A stretch of DNA of 64,000 nucleotides from CAVVJA01 sp963779485. GTDB taxonomy: Bacteria > Actinomycetota > Actinomycetes > Mycobacteriales > Jatrophihabitantaceae. This document shows, one piece after another, positions 8,954 through 16,561 of the stretch (its first letter is position 1; every line of letters starts with the position of its first letter). Location: the NCBI GenBank assembly GCA_963779485.1, contig CAVZYJ010000005.1:186001-250000 (forward strand), given 5' to 3'. A program made the translations under genes and the position numbers. Under the pieces are notes generated by a model that was not told where the DNA came from, did no database searches, and saw only the letters and a program-made list of their open reading frames with translations.

Positions 8954-11240
8954 GCACGGGACCGCGCGACGCGGTCGGCGCCGGCGGATCCTCATCGCGG
9001 GTATCGCCGCGGTGGTCGCGCTCGGCGTTGGCGGTGGTGTCGCGATGGCCATGGCCAACTCCTCCGGACCGGCGTATCGATTCGCCGCCGCCACGCGGGG
9101 CTCGGTCACGCAGACCGTCACCTCGGTCGGCACGGTCTCGTCCGTCAACCGGGCCACCGTCAGCTTCGCGGTGTCCGGCAAGGTCGCATCGGTCGCGGTG
9201 AAGCTCGGCCAACAGGTCGCGGCCGGACAGACCCTGGCCGAGCTCGACCTGACCGAGTTCAACCAACAAACCCAGGCCGCGGAAGCTGATGTGGCCAAGG
9301 CCCAGCAGACGCTCGCCGCGGACACCGCCGCGCAGCTGGCCGGCACGACCACGACGTCGACGACATCGGCGACATCGGCCAGCGGTAGCAGCTCGACGGG
9401 ACACGTCACCCAGAGCGTGGCGTTGACCGCGCTGACGGTGACACCGGCCGCGCTGCTGAGCCCGGCACCCACGCCGGCCGCGTCGAACAGCCCGGGATCC
9501 TCCGGTGCTACTCGCACCGGCGCGAATCCTGGCTCCGGCACCGGCTCCGGATCGGGTGGCGCGAGCACGCATGGCGGCGCGAGTACCGGATCAGGCTCGG
9601 GCACCGGCTCGGGGGTCGCGGCCGCCCAGGCCAAGGTTGCCCAGGCGCAAACGGTCGTGCTCACCCAGCAGCAAGCCATCGATGCCGGGCTCGCGACCGC
9701 GACGGCGGACATCAACGCCGAGACCAAGGCATGCGCGGCGGTGAGCGTGTCGCCGCCGACCTCCAGCCCGCACCCCGCCCCAACCGCGACTTCCGGATCC
9801 GCCGGGACGTCACGTTCCGGGTCAGCCTCCGCATCCGCGTCGCCGCCCACCGGTGCCCCCGTACCGCCAACAGGTGGTTCGAGCGTCAGCGGGCTCTCGG
9901 CCTGCCAGAACCTCATCGCGACCGTGCTCGCCGATCAGCAACAGGTCGCCGCGCTGGAGAAGGCGCAGCTCGCGAACGAGAAAGCGCTCGACGCCGACGT
10001 GACCGCACTGCAGCAGGCCCTCCTTGCTTCGTCCGGGGGCAGTGGCACGGGTAGCGGATCAGGTGGGAGCGGGTCCGGATCTGGCAGCAGCGGGTCCGGC
10101 TCTGGCAGCAGCGGCCGATCGGGCTCAGCTGGATCCTCCACCCACACCAGCTCCGGCGGCAGCGGCTCGGCAAGTCGTAGCGGATCCGGCTCGTCCGGTT
10201 CGAAGAACAGCTTCGGCTCGTCCGGTTCGAAGAGCGGGTTCGGCTCGTCGAGCTCGGGAAGTGGCTCCGGTTCGTCCGGCTCCAGAAGCGGGTCGGGTTC
10301 GTCCGGCTCGCGGAGCGGTTCGGGCTCGTCCGGCTCCTCGACCGGGTCGGGTCTTAGCGGCTCGGGCTCGGGCTCGGGCTCCGGCTCTGGATCGGGCTCG
10401 GGATCGGGATCGGGATCGGGATCGGGCAAGGTCATCACCGCCGCCCAACTCGCCGCGGACCAGGCCCAGGTCGACGCAGCTGCGGCCAATGTCGCCGTGG
10501 CGCAGCAGAATGCCGAGCAGGCCACCCTCACCAGCCCGATCTCCGGCAAGGTGGCGCAAGTCGGACTGAGCGACGGTGCCTCGGCTGGAAGCTCGGGCAT
10601 CACCGTGATCGGCGCGGGTAACCGCGAGGTGTCGACCACCGTCACCCTGGCCGACATCGATCGAGTGAAGATCGGCGATTCTGCGTCCGTCACCGTTGAT
10701 GGGGTTTCCGTGGCGCTGCTCGGGAAAGTCTCGGCGATCGGAATCCTCAACACCACAACGGGATCATCGACCAGCTATCCGGTCACTGTGCTCCTCGGCC
10801 CGACGACGGCCAAGCTCTACGACGGCCTCGGCGCATCCGTCGCGATCACCACGAGTTCGGTGACGAATGTCCTCACCGTGCCCAGCTCCGCCGTGCAGAC
10901 GCTCGGACAACTGCACGTCGTCTCAGTCCTGAAGGGCAACACGGTGTCTACCGTGCGGGTCACGATCGGTGCCGTCGGCCCGGACCGTACCGAGATCACC
11001 TCGGGTCTCGTCGAAGGTCAGCGTGTGGTTCTTGCGAATCTCGACGAGCCGGTTCCGGCGAACTCCTCCACCCTCAACGCCCGCCGACTCGGTGTCGGCG
11101 GGGCCGGTGGACTTGGCGGCGGGGCGGGCTTCGGTGGAGGCGCGGGCTTCGGTGGCGGGGCCGGTTTCGGTGGCGGGGCCGGTTTCGGCGGCGGGGCCGG
11201 TTTCGGTGGCGGGACCGGGGGAACTCCCGGCGGTCGGTGA
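8946..11240 (+). CDS. Large HlyD/MacA-like adaptor with long Ser/Gly linker
   Basis: A 764-residue second adaptor, from GTG 8946 overlapping the lipoprotein gene by 8 bases. It has a TM anchor (about 15-35), the first lipoyl half (VSGKVASVAVKLGQQVAAG), helical segments rich in Ala/Gln (about 100-125, 220-245, 325-360, 490-525), the second lipoyl half (SPISGKVAQVGLSDGA) and a barrel domain. Inserted between helices is a stretch of roughly 130 residues of Ser/Gly repeats, and the C-terminus repeats GGGAGF. The adaptor is almost twice the usual length. The repetitive DNA may be length-variable. Its role with the upstream exporter is inferred from operon position. Confidence 0.82.
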   Translation: MGEHGTARRGRRRRILIAGIAAVVALGVGGGVAMAMANSSGPAYRFAAATRGSVTQTVTSVGTVSSVNRATVSFAVSGKVASVAVKLGQQVAAGQTLAELDLTEFNQQTQAAEADVAKAQQTLAADTAAQLAGTTTTSTTSATSASGSSSTGHVTQSVALTALTVTPAALLSPAPTPAASNSPGSSGATRTGANPGSGTGSGSGGASTHGGASTGSGSGTGSGVAAAQAKVAQAQTVVLTQQQAIDAGLATATADINAETKACAAVSVSPPTSSPHPAPTATSGSAGTSRSGSASASASPPTGAPVPPTGGSSVSGLSACQNLIATVLADQQQVAALEKAQLANEKALDADVTALQQALLASSGGSGTGSGSGGSGSGSGSSGSGSGSSGRSGSAGSSTHTSSGGSGSASRSGSGSSGSKNSFGSSGSKSGFGSSSSGSGSGSSGSRSGSGSSGSRSGSGSSGSSTGSGLSGSGSGSGSGSGSGSGSGSGSGSGKVITAAQLAADQAQVDAAAANVAVAQQNAEQATLTSPISGKVAQVGLSDGASAGSSGITVIGAGNREVSTTVTLADIDRVKIGDSASVTVDGVSVALLGKVSAIGILNTTTGSSTSYPVTVLLGPTTAKLYDGLGASVAITTSSVTNVLTVPSSAVQTLGQLHVVSVLKGNTVSTVRVTIGAVGPDRTEITSGLVEGQRVVLANLDEPVPANSSTLNARRLGVGGAGGLGGGAGFGGGAGFGGGAGFGGGAGFGGGAGFGGGTGGTPGGR
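10030..10428 (+). repeat. Ser/Gly-coding low-complexity tract in the second adaptor gene
   Basis: The stretch is built of TCCGG/CGGGC-type units encoding Gly-Ser, Ser-Gly-Ser and SGSKSGFGSS-like repeats, ending in a run of GGCTCGGGATCG-like units. It encodes a flexible linker and is a candidate for replication slippage. Confidence 0.8.
11107..11217 (+). repeat. Tandem 18-bp repeats encoding GGGAGF at the adaptor C-terminus
   Basis: About six tandem copies of an 18-bp unit (GGCGGGGCCGGTTTCGGT and variants) encode Gly-Gly-Gly-Ala-Gly-Phe. Copies in the middle are nearly identical, which suggests recent expansion. Confidence 0.8.
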
Positions 11241-11325
11241 GCTCGACGCGACAGTCGGCGCTGGGTCGCCCGCGGCGGTGAGCGCGGGCCACCGGCAGTG
11301 CGAGCGCGTGTGCTGAGGTAGACCG

Positions 11326-11955
11326 GTGCGAGACTACGAAAGATGGCACGAGGCGTACGAGGACCCCAGCTCGAGCTTGTCGTGGCGACTGCGCATCGTT
11401 CAGGAGCACATCACCGCAGCGCTGGACCGATACCCCGGACCGGTGCGGGTGCTCAGCAGCTGCGCCGGCGACGGCCGCGACATTCTCGGTGTGCTGGCCC
11501 AACGGCGCGACGCCGACCGGGTCTCCGTCACGCTCCTGGAGCTGCATCCGCGCATCGCCCAGCGGGCCGGGGAGGCCGCCGCTGCTGTCTCGGCCCGGGT
11601 CGAGGTGCGCACCGTCGACGCCGGGACCACCGATGCCTATGTCGGCGCGGTACCGGCCGATCTCGTCTTGATGGTCGGCATCTTCGGCAACATCAGCGAC
11701 GAGGATCTGCAGCGGACCATCGCGGCCACGCCGGAACTGTGCCGCCCGGGTAGCACGCTGCTCTGGTCACGCGGCTGCGACCACGGGGATCGCAACGACC
11801 TGGTCCGGGCCGGGTTCGCGGCTGCCGGCTTTGCCGAGCTGGATTACTCCAGGCTCGACAACGACGGCGACATTACAGCGATCGGCGCGATGCGATACGA
11901 CGGTGGTGACAAGGCGCTCCTTGCCGGGCAACGATTGTTCACGTTTCAGCGCTGA
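11326..11955 (+). CDS. SAM-dependent methyltransferase (class I)
   Basis: A 209-residue cytoplasmic protein from GTG 11326. SAM-binding motif I is VRVLSSCAGDGRDILGVL (about 39-56); an acidic motif II follows (VTLLELHPRIAQ) and a motif IV-like DLVLMVGIFGNISDED (about 112-127). The CAGDGRD variant and length match a small group of uncharacterised actinobacterial methyltransferases. The substrate cannot be predicted. Its last ten codons and the following 50 bp recur in diverged form after the VOC gene. Confidence 0.8.
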   Translation: MRDYERWHEAYEDPSSSLSWRLRIVQEHITAALDRYPGPVRVLSSCAGDGRDILGVLAQRRDADRVSVTLLELHPRIAQRAGEAAAAVSARVEVRTVDAGTTDAYVGAVPADLVLMVGIFGNISDEDLQRTIAATPELCRPGSTLLWSRGCDHGDRNDLVRAGFAAAGFAELDYSRLDNDGDITAIGAMRYDGGDKALLAGQRLFTFQR

Positions 11956-12008
11956 CGGGTTCGGCCTCGACCCAGGAATTCGCCGCCATTACTGGTGATT
12001 CTCGATTG
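11921..12008 (+). repeat. Direct repeat, copy 1 (methyltransferase 3' end and downstream)
   Basis: The sequence from TTGCCGGGCAACGATTGTTC to GATTCTCGATTG is repeated in diverged form at 12556-12645, with shared cores GCAACGATTGTTCA, GAATTCGC-GCCATT and GATTCTCGATTG. The two copies bracket the VOC gene. Confidence 0.75.
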
Positions 12009-12092
12009 TCCCGGCTCTCGCGGAGTTCAACCACGTCGGCTGCACCGGTCGGGCTGTTTGGCCCAATCGTCCGGGTCCCTACGCTTGAGGAC

Positions 12093-12533
12093 ATGACGAT
12101 CCTGCGGATGGACAACGTCGGCATTGTCTTCAACGACCTCGACGCCGCTGTCGCGTTCTTTGTCGAACTCGGCCTAGAGCTGGAGGGCAAGATGACAGTG
12201 GAGGGAGAGTGGTCGGACCGCATCGTCGGACTCGACGGCCAGCGCGTCGACGTCGCCATGATGCGGACTCCGGACGGCCACAGCAAGCTCGAGCTGATGA
12301 GCTACCAGAAGCCGACCATGATCAGCCCCGAGCCGAGGAACGCGCCGCCGAACACGCTGGGCATCCGTCGCATCATGTTCGCCGTCGACGACATCGAGGA
12401 CACCATCGCCCGCCTGCGGACCCATGACGCCGAGCTCATCGGCGAGGTGGTGCGATACGAGGACATCTTTCTGCTCTGCTACCTCCGCGGCCCCGAAGGC
12501 GTCATCGTCGCGCTGGCCGAGGAACTCAGCTGA
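12093..12533 (+). CDS. VOC (glyoxalase/bleomycin-resistance) family protein
   Basis: A 146-residue protein from ATG 12093, preceded by GAGG; the longer ORF start at 12006 lies in a repeat and is unlikely. Two beta-alpha-beta-beta-beta modules are recognisable: MDNVGIVFNDLDAAVAFFVE-LGLELEG, then IRRIMFAVDDIEDTIARL and a final LRGPEGVIVALAEEL. Metal-ligand candidates sit in the expected strands. The family covers glyoxalases, dioxygenases and resistance proteins, so the substrate is unknown. It is flanked by direct repeats, which suggests it arrived as a unit. Confidence 0.85.
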   Translation: MTILRMDNVGIVFNDLDAAVAFFVELGLELEGKMTVEGEWSDRIVGLDGQRVDVAMMRTPDGHSKLELMSYQKPTMISPEPRNAPPNTLGIRRIMFAVDDIEDTIARLRTHDAELIGEVVRYEDIFLLCYLRGPEGVIVALAEELS

Positions 12534-12555
12534 ACGCCGGTGTCCCGGGAGCTCG

Positions 12556-12645
12556 TTGCCGAGCAACGATTGTTCAGGCTTCTGCCCTGAGGGCGCGTGA
12601 GGCTTGGAACAAGAATTCGCTGCCATTGCTGTGGATTCTCGATTG
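12556..12645 (+). repeat. Direct repeat, copy 2
   Basis: This is the partner of the repeat at 11921-12008. Its first part can still be read as a short variant of the methyltransferase C-terminus (AEQRLF before a stop), so a fragment of that gene end was duplicated. Its right end supplies the -35 region of the 13E12-type gene. Confidence 0.75.
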
Positions 12646-12670
12646 ATCTGTCGGACCTGTGCGGTATACT
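12643..12670 (+). promoter_or_regulatory. Promoter of the 13E12-type gene
   Basis: TTGATC (12643-12648), a 16-base spacer and TATACT (12665-12670) form a good sigma-70-type promoter. Transcription should start close to the ATG at 12678, giving a leaderless or nearly leaderless mRNA. Confidence 0.55.
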
Positions 12671-12685
12671 CAAACACATGTTCGA
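12670..12685. promoter_or_regulatory. LexA (SOS) box at the 13E12-type start codon
   Basis: TCAAAC-ACAT-GTTCGA differs from the mycobacterial LexA box TCGAAC-N4-GTTCGA at one position. It overlaps the -10 edge and the ATG, a position that would block transcription. 13E12-family genes in Mycobacterium tuberculosis are known LexA targets, which supports the call. Confidence 0.65.
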
Positions 12686-13200
12686 GAGAGCGCTTGAGCA
12701 CTTGGTAGCGGCTCAGGAGGAGTTGCGCGCTCTCGAACTGACGGCGCTGTCTGGCGAGGAGTTGCTGGAGCTGGTGGCCGCGATGGAGACCGATACCCGG
12801 CAGCGGGCGGCCGTGATGCACGGTCTGGTCGCGGAGCTGGAGACGCGGGGGTCGCGGCCGAGTTGGGTTGCCCGTCGACGGCGGTGCTGTTGACGGAGCG
12901 GTTGCGGATCGGTCGCCGGGACGCGGCCGGTCGGGTGCGGCTGGCCCGAGAGCTAGCGCCACGTCATGCGCTGTCCGGTGAGCGGGTGCCGGCGCGGTTC
13001 CCGCTGGTCGCCGCCGCGGTGGCCGAGGGAGCTCTGTCCTCCCGGCATGCGGCGCTGATCTGCCGCACCATCGACCAGCTACCGCAGGACGCGGCCGAGC
13101 AGGCGGAGGCGGTAGAGGGAACGCTGGTCGAGCACGCTCGCACCATGAATCCGGACCAGCTGGCGGTACTCAAGGCCATCACCTACAACTCGCGCTCGTT
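12678..13200 (+). pseudogene. 13E12/DUF222-HNH endonuclease, N-terminal fragment (frameshifted)
   Basis: The DUF222 domain starts MFERALEHLVAAQEELRALE and runs to about 12855. It then needs a +1 change within a GGGGG run to continue as LGCPSTAVLLTERLRIG (from about 12866), through PARFPLVAAAVAEGALSSRH and LVEHARTMNPDQLAVL, ending near 13200. The central part and HNH domain are missing here. HNH pieces with the right sequence lie at about 15300-15418 and 18048-18287, so the gene has been broken up by insertions. The family is a multicopy, mobile-element-like HNH nuclease of actinobacteria. No functional product is expected. Confidence 0.75.
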
Positions 13201-13532
13201 AACGCGGTGTTCGCCATCGCCGCGACCATGATCGCCATCGAGACGGACGAGGCATAGGACCGACGCCAAGGGGGGTCTAGTAGTGATGTCCCTACTAGAC
13301 CCTCACGGCTTCGGTCGACTCCTGCGGTCACCAGGCCGTGGGCCGCTCGACCGACGCAGGGCTCGATGACGCCTTCGGCCGCGACCACGGCGGCGAGATC
13401 ATCGAGCGCATCGGCGACGCGGACCGCTTGGCGCAAGATCTCAAGCTCGGCACCGGAGAGGTCGTAGTCGTCGGTGATCGACTTCCACAGCCGCCGACCG
13501 GCCGACTTCATGCCCTTAGGTGGCGGCATCAT
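13179..13532 (-). CDS. Phage terminase small subunit-like protein
   Basis: About 117 residues from ATG 13532 (an upstream extension is open but unlike the family). The N-terminal PPPKGMKSAGRRLWKSITDD, followed by LSGAELEILRQAVRVADALD, resembles the small terminase subunits of actinobacteriophages, where a GxGxRGRxLW block precedes a helical region. The last 50 residues look unlike the family, so the 3' end may be degenerate. In phages this subunit recognises packaging sites. Here it is isolated inside a broken host gene, so a prophage remnant or satellite is likely. Confidence 0.5.
   Translation of the reverse strand: MMPPPKGMKSAGRRLWKSITDDYDLSGAELEILRQAVRVADALDDLAAVVAAEGVIEPCVGRAAHGLVTAGVDRSREGLVGTSLLDPPWRRSYASSVSMAIMVAAMANTALTSASCR
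13273..13302. terminator. Strong hairpin: 11-bp perfect inverted repeat, 8-nt loop
   Basis: GGGTCTAGTAG (13273-13283) and CTACTAGACCC (13292-13302) are exact reverse complements around TGATGTCC. It lies inside the 3' part of the terminase-like ORF. Without a T-run it may be a structured terminator or a protein-binding site. Confidence 0.45.
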
Positions 13533-13910
13533 GCGTCGACTGTGGCAGGTCCGGGCCGCCGCCGTGCCCGGCGAGACCGTGACGGCATACTTTCCGCATG
13601 TTCGGGAAGCTACTTTGCCTACTGACCTTTCACCAATGGAGGGAAAGGAAGAATCCAGACGGCGACTCGTACATGGCGTGTACGCGGTGCGGGAAGGAGC
13701 GCAGAGATCCTCCGTTCGGTGCCCTTTCTGGGGGCGGGCCGGGCTGACGCGACCGGCAAGCTTGGTCGTGTGTTTCAGACCGGGGGCGAAAGATTTGGCC
13801 GGACGAGTGGTCAGACGACCACCCACGATCCCGTTGGATACCTCCCCCCTTACCCCTGCCTATCCCTGCCCTCTCCAGCCCGCAGAAACGAAAGTAGACT
13901 CGCGCGCGTG
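13533..13910. other. Stretch without a supported gene
   Basis: No ORF here shows convincing protein-like composition. Polypyrimidine sequence (CCTCCCCCCTTACCCCTGCC, about 13840-13860) lies shortly before the next small ORF. The region probably holds promoters for the flanking divergent ORFs. Confidence 0.4.
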
Positions 13911-14162
13911 ATGGAGCCCAGTGGGATTGACTTGATCATCGAGACCGCTCGGCGTGCTGCCGATGACGCCAACCTGGTGGTTGAGTTCATGGAGCGAACC
14001 GACCCAGAGACCGCGCTGAAGTGGGCCAAGCTCGCAACCGGAGAGGCCAGCACCCTGGTCATCCGGCTGTTGGACAAGCTCGGCCTGCCGAGAGACGACA
14101 CCCTGGAATCCCTCCTCCAGCACCTTCAGCCGCCCGACGAGTCAGTAGAGAATCCCGAGTAA
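13911..14162 (+). CDS. Small hypothetical protein of the phage-like insert
   Basis: An 83-residue acidic, helical protein from ATG 13911 (GTG 13908 is adjacent): MEPSGIDLIIETARRAADDA, then FMERTDPETALKWAKLATGE and RLLDKLGLPRDDTLESLLQ. No family is recognised. Codon use and composition are normal for the genome, and a strong hairpin follows the stop, so it is likely a real gene. It could be a small regulator or structural protein of the element. Confidence 0.5.
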   Translation: MEPSGIDLIIETARRAADDANLVVEFMERTDPETALKWAKLATGEASTLVIRLLDKLGLPRDDTLESLLQHLQPPDESVENPE

Positions 14163-14172
14163 TAGCACAAAA

Positions 14173-14212
14173 GCAACTAGACCCGGTGGAGAGGTACCGG
14201 GCCTAGCTGCTC
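14173..14212 (+). terminator. Hairpin terminator after the 83-residue ORF
   Basis: AGCAACTAGACCCGGT (14173-14188) pairs with ACCGGGCCTAGCTGCT (14197-14212) with two mismatches and an 8-base loop. It starts 10 bases after the stop codon, which suits a factor-independent terminator without a U-tract, as is common in actinobacteria. Confidence 0.55.
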
Positions 14213-14702
14213 ACAAAGGGCGCGGTCGGCGGCGGCCAATGAATCCCGTCGCGAGCCCGCCCCCGCATCGACCATCCAGCCGATGGGGACCGAGGTCAAA
14301 GCGCGAGCCCGCGACGCCAGCCTCGAAGGGTCAGTGACGGCTTTTCGGTGCTGATCTAAAAGGACATCGGCCTGGTCTCCGAGCTGTCTAACGAGGCCAC
14401 GCTCAACACGCTGAAGGCACGGGACTGGCCTTTGGGTCACAACGGCAATCTGGTGAACACGCCGAACCTCGGGGCACACGGGCGAGATTTCCGAGCGTCG
14501 CGGGGCTACAGGTCGCGCCGCGAGGTGCCAACAGATGCCCCCCGTTTCCTCTGGTGGGTCCTTCTGGCGGCTTCCTTCTGGCGGTTCAGCGCCCACAAGG
14601 TGTGGGGACGCATCTGTAACGATATGAGAACCGGCTCCCGCTGGAACGGGAGCCGGTCAAGTTCCACAGACGCCCGCACGCAACGGAAGAGAGGGAACGA
14701 GA
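14213..14702. other. Intergenic stretch with one perfect hairpin
   Basis: No supported coding region. A short open phrase at about 14360-14470 (DIGLVSELSNEATLNTLKARD) looks protein-like but has no start and is probably a remnant. The hairpin at 14630-14657 is the main feature, just ahead of the small membrane protein gene. Confidence 0.35.
14630..14657. terminator. Perfect 11-bp inverted repeat, 6-nt loop
   Basis: ACCGGCTCCCG (14630-14640) and CGGGAGCCGGT (14647-14657) flank CTGGAA. The stem is very stable. It lies 46 bp before the next start codon, so it could end incoming transcription or shape the leader. Confidence 0.5.
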
Positions 14703-14906
14703 GTGACGGTACAACGACGCCCGGAGGGTGGCCAAGAGGAACCGGGCTGGTCTCAGGATGGGTGGATCAAGCTCGTCGCCCTGCTGGTGATAGCGGTCGT
14801 GGCTGTAGTTGCGATGGTGATCACCAGCTCGCCAGCAGCAGCCGGGGTGGCGGTGACGCCGTTGCTCGGTGGGTTCGCCGTCTGGTTCGGGCGGGGTGAG
14901 ACTTGA
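14703..14906 (+). CDS. Small two-helix membrane protein
   Basis: A 67-residue protein from GTG 14703 with a purine-rich ribosome site (GAGAGGGAACGAGA). A charged N-terminus (about 1-20) precedes hydrophobic segments at about 23-41 and 46-62, the second ending in FGRGET. Holins and small element-encoded membrane proteins can look like this, but there is no family match. Its TGA overlaps a TTG start of the next ORF. Confidence 0.5.
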   Translation: MTVQRRPEGGQEEPGWSQDGWIKLVALLVIAVVAVVAMVITSSPAAAGVAVTPLLGGFAVWFGRGET

Positions 14907-15538
14907 CGTGGTTCCGGGTTGGGAACCGGGGCGGTCGTTCCGGATTGATGCGCGCAGTCGATGGAAACGTCGTTGGCAACCTGCACCATCCGGAGCACGC
15001 GGTCGAGACCAGCAAATTCGCGTCAATCGATCGCGGCGTGTCAGCGACAGACGCGCACGGTTACCCCGGCACGATCCGGGCTGTATTGATCCCGACTGAA
15101 CGCTGGTTCATCGTGCTCGGTGTCGCGCTAGGTCTTTACGGCTCACTCGTGGCCGGGGCGAGCGGGGCGGGGCACCTTGCGGCCCAGATGGTCAAGTGGT
15201 TCGAGCGACGGATTGGCGGCGAGGGGCGGTTGCGGCGATCCCCGAGGGATGGGCCAGTCCACTTCGCACGGCGAATGCGTAGCCGTCTAATCGGGAATTG
15301 GCGCGATGGTGGGCAGCGACGGCAGCGGCCAATTCCCGGGCTGCGACCGGCCCCCCGACTGGTGCCAAACCCACCACGTGATCGCCTGGGCCGACGGCGG
15401 CCACACCGACCTGAACAAGCTGCACCTTCCGCAGTGGTACGCGGCCCCGCGTGCCTACCCGACACAACCCGACGGTGGACGTCTACGGTCGGCAGTCACT
15501 CGGCAAGAACTCATCCATCGACGAGCAGCTCGCCCTAG
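14903..15538 (+). CDS. Hypothetical membrane-associated ORF, probably fused at its 3' end
   Basis: The ORF opens at TTG 14903, overlapping the previous stop (TTGA). Residues 1-60 are polar; about 66-88 are hydrophobic (RWFIVLGVALGLYGSLVAGA). From about 15300 onward it runs out of frame through HNH and recombinase sequence, so its native end was probably lost at the insertion boundary. No family is recognised. The gene may be real only up to about 15290. Confidence 0.3.
   Translation: MTWFRVGNRGGRSGLMRAVDGNVVGNLHHPEHAVETSKFASIDRGVSATDAHGYPGTIRAVLIPTERWFIVLGVALGLYGSLVAGASGAGHLAAQMVKWFERRIGGEGRLRRSPRDGPVHFARRMRSRLIGNWRDGGQRRQRPIPGLRPAPRLVPNPPRDRLGRRRPHRPEQAAPSAVVRGPACLPDTTRRWTSTVGSHSARTHPSTSSSP
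15291..15418 (+). pseudogene. 13E12-type HNH endonuclease, central fragment
   Basis: The frame containing 15306 reads AMVGSDGSGQFPGCDRPPDW, then the HNH core CQTHHVIAWADGGHTDLN, ending at AAC-AA (15414-15418). This is the metal-binding half of the HNH motif. The next expected residues (NLTLLCGYHH) are found at 18048, so the gene is interrupted exactly here. The 5' boundary with the phage-like insert is not precisely defined. Confidence 0.75.
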
Positions 15539-16520
15539 GCGGCCGACGTGCCGGCGCCGAGGACTGGACGGTGCACGCCGTCTACTCCGATGGCGTGTCC
15601 GCGTCCCGGCATGGCCGCAAGACCCGCACCGACTGGGCGAAACTGCACGCCGATGTCACCGCCGACCGGGTCGATGTCATCTGGCTGTGGGAGTCCAGCC
15701 GCGGTGACCGGCGTGCCTCCACCTGGCTGACGCTGCTGGAGGACTGCCGGGAGCACCGGGTACGGATCTACGTGGAAACGCACGCCCGGCTCTACGACAT
15801 GGCCAACCCGCGGGACTGGCGCAGCCTCGCCGAGGACGGCACCGACAACGAGTACGAGTCGGAGAAGATCCGGTTGCGGGTGACCCGGTCGATGCAGGCC
15901 CCCGCCGAAGCCGGCCAGCTGCACGGCCGCGCCCCGTACGGGTATCAGCGTCGTTATGAGCTGACCGCGGCTGGGAAACGGGTGCTGCTCGGGCAGGATC
16001 CGGACCCGGTCGAGGCGCCGATCGTCCGGGAGATGTACATCCGGCTGGCCCGCGGTGACACGCTGCGCGCGCTGGCCCGCGACCTCGAGGCCCGCGGGGT
16101 GCGCACCCGCACCGGGCTGGTGTTCTCCCCCAAGCACATCCGCGACCTGGTCCTGCGGCACACCTACGCCGGTATCCGCGCCCACACGACAGACGGGCGG
16201 CCAGCGCACCGGCCGGGTGGGCTGCACAGACGGTGCCGGCGACCTGGCCGCCGCTGGTGCCGGCGGACGTGTGGCACACGGTGTGGAACCGGGCTCACCG
16301 CGGCCGACCGCAAACGTCCCGCCCCGGGCGGGCGGACAACCCGTACTCGATGATCGTCCGCTGCCACGACTGCGACGGGCCGATGACCATGCGATCCGAC
16401 GCCGCGCGTGGGCGCGCTCATGCCGATGTGCGACGCGAAGCCGCCGTGGGGCAGGGTGTGACCGTGAAGGCAGAGGCACGGATCGACCTGGTCGAACGAC
16501 GGAGGGTTCGGGGTCCATGA
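15451..16520 (+). pseudogene. Large serine recombinase (frameshifted, truncated)
   Basis: From GTG 15451 the resolvase domain reads VDVYGRQSLGKNSSIDEQ, with catalytic Ser about residue 16, then DRVDVIWLWESSRGDRR and TDNEYESEKIRLRV. The recombinase domain follows (GRAPYGYQRRY..., LVLRHTYAGI). At about 16215-16235 the frame changes; the other frame continues WPPLVPADVWHTVWNRAHRG and YSMIVRCHDCDGPMTMRS, the start of the zinc ribbon. The rest of the ribbon and the coiled-coil are mostly lost before 16520. It would have integrated the element at the HNH target. One indel plus a 3' deletion make activity unlikely. Confidence 0.8.
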
Positions 16521-16561
16521 TGGGGTCCAGCCGCCCCGTACCGGTCACGGCTGAGGGACAA

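Larger units (their letters stand above)
13200..15300. mobile_element. Phage-like insert within the broken 13E12 gene
   Basis: The interval between the DUF222 fragment and the central HNH fragment contains a terminase-small-subunit-like ORF, three small ORFs without known relatives and three strong inverted repeats, and nothing related to the host gene. About 150 codons of a typical 13E12 gene are missing across it, so the insertion involved deletion or the two fragments come from different copies. The boundaries are approximate and no recombinase gene of its own is visible. Confidence 0.4.

Noticed and set aside
8276..9916. A 546-codon minus-strand ORF across the lipoprotein and second adaptor genes
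   Set aside because: The sense strand has a lipobox protein and lipoyl motifs in good context; the reverse ORF is a GC-rich shadow.
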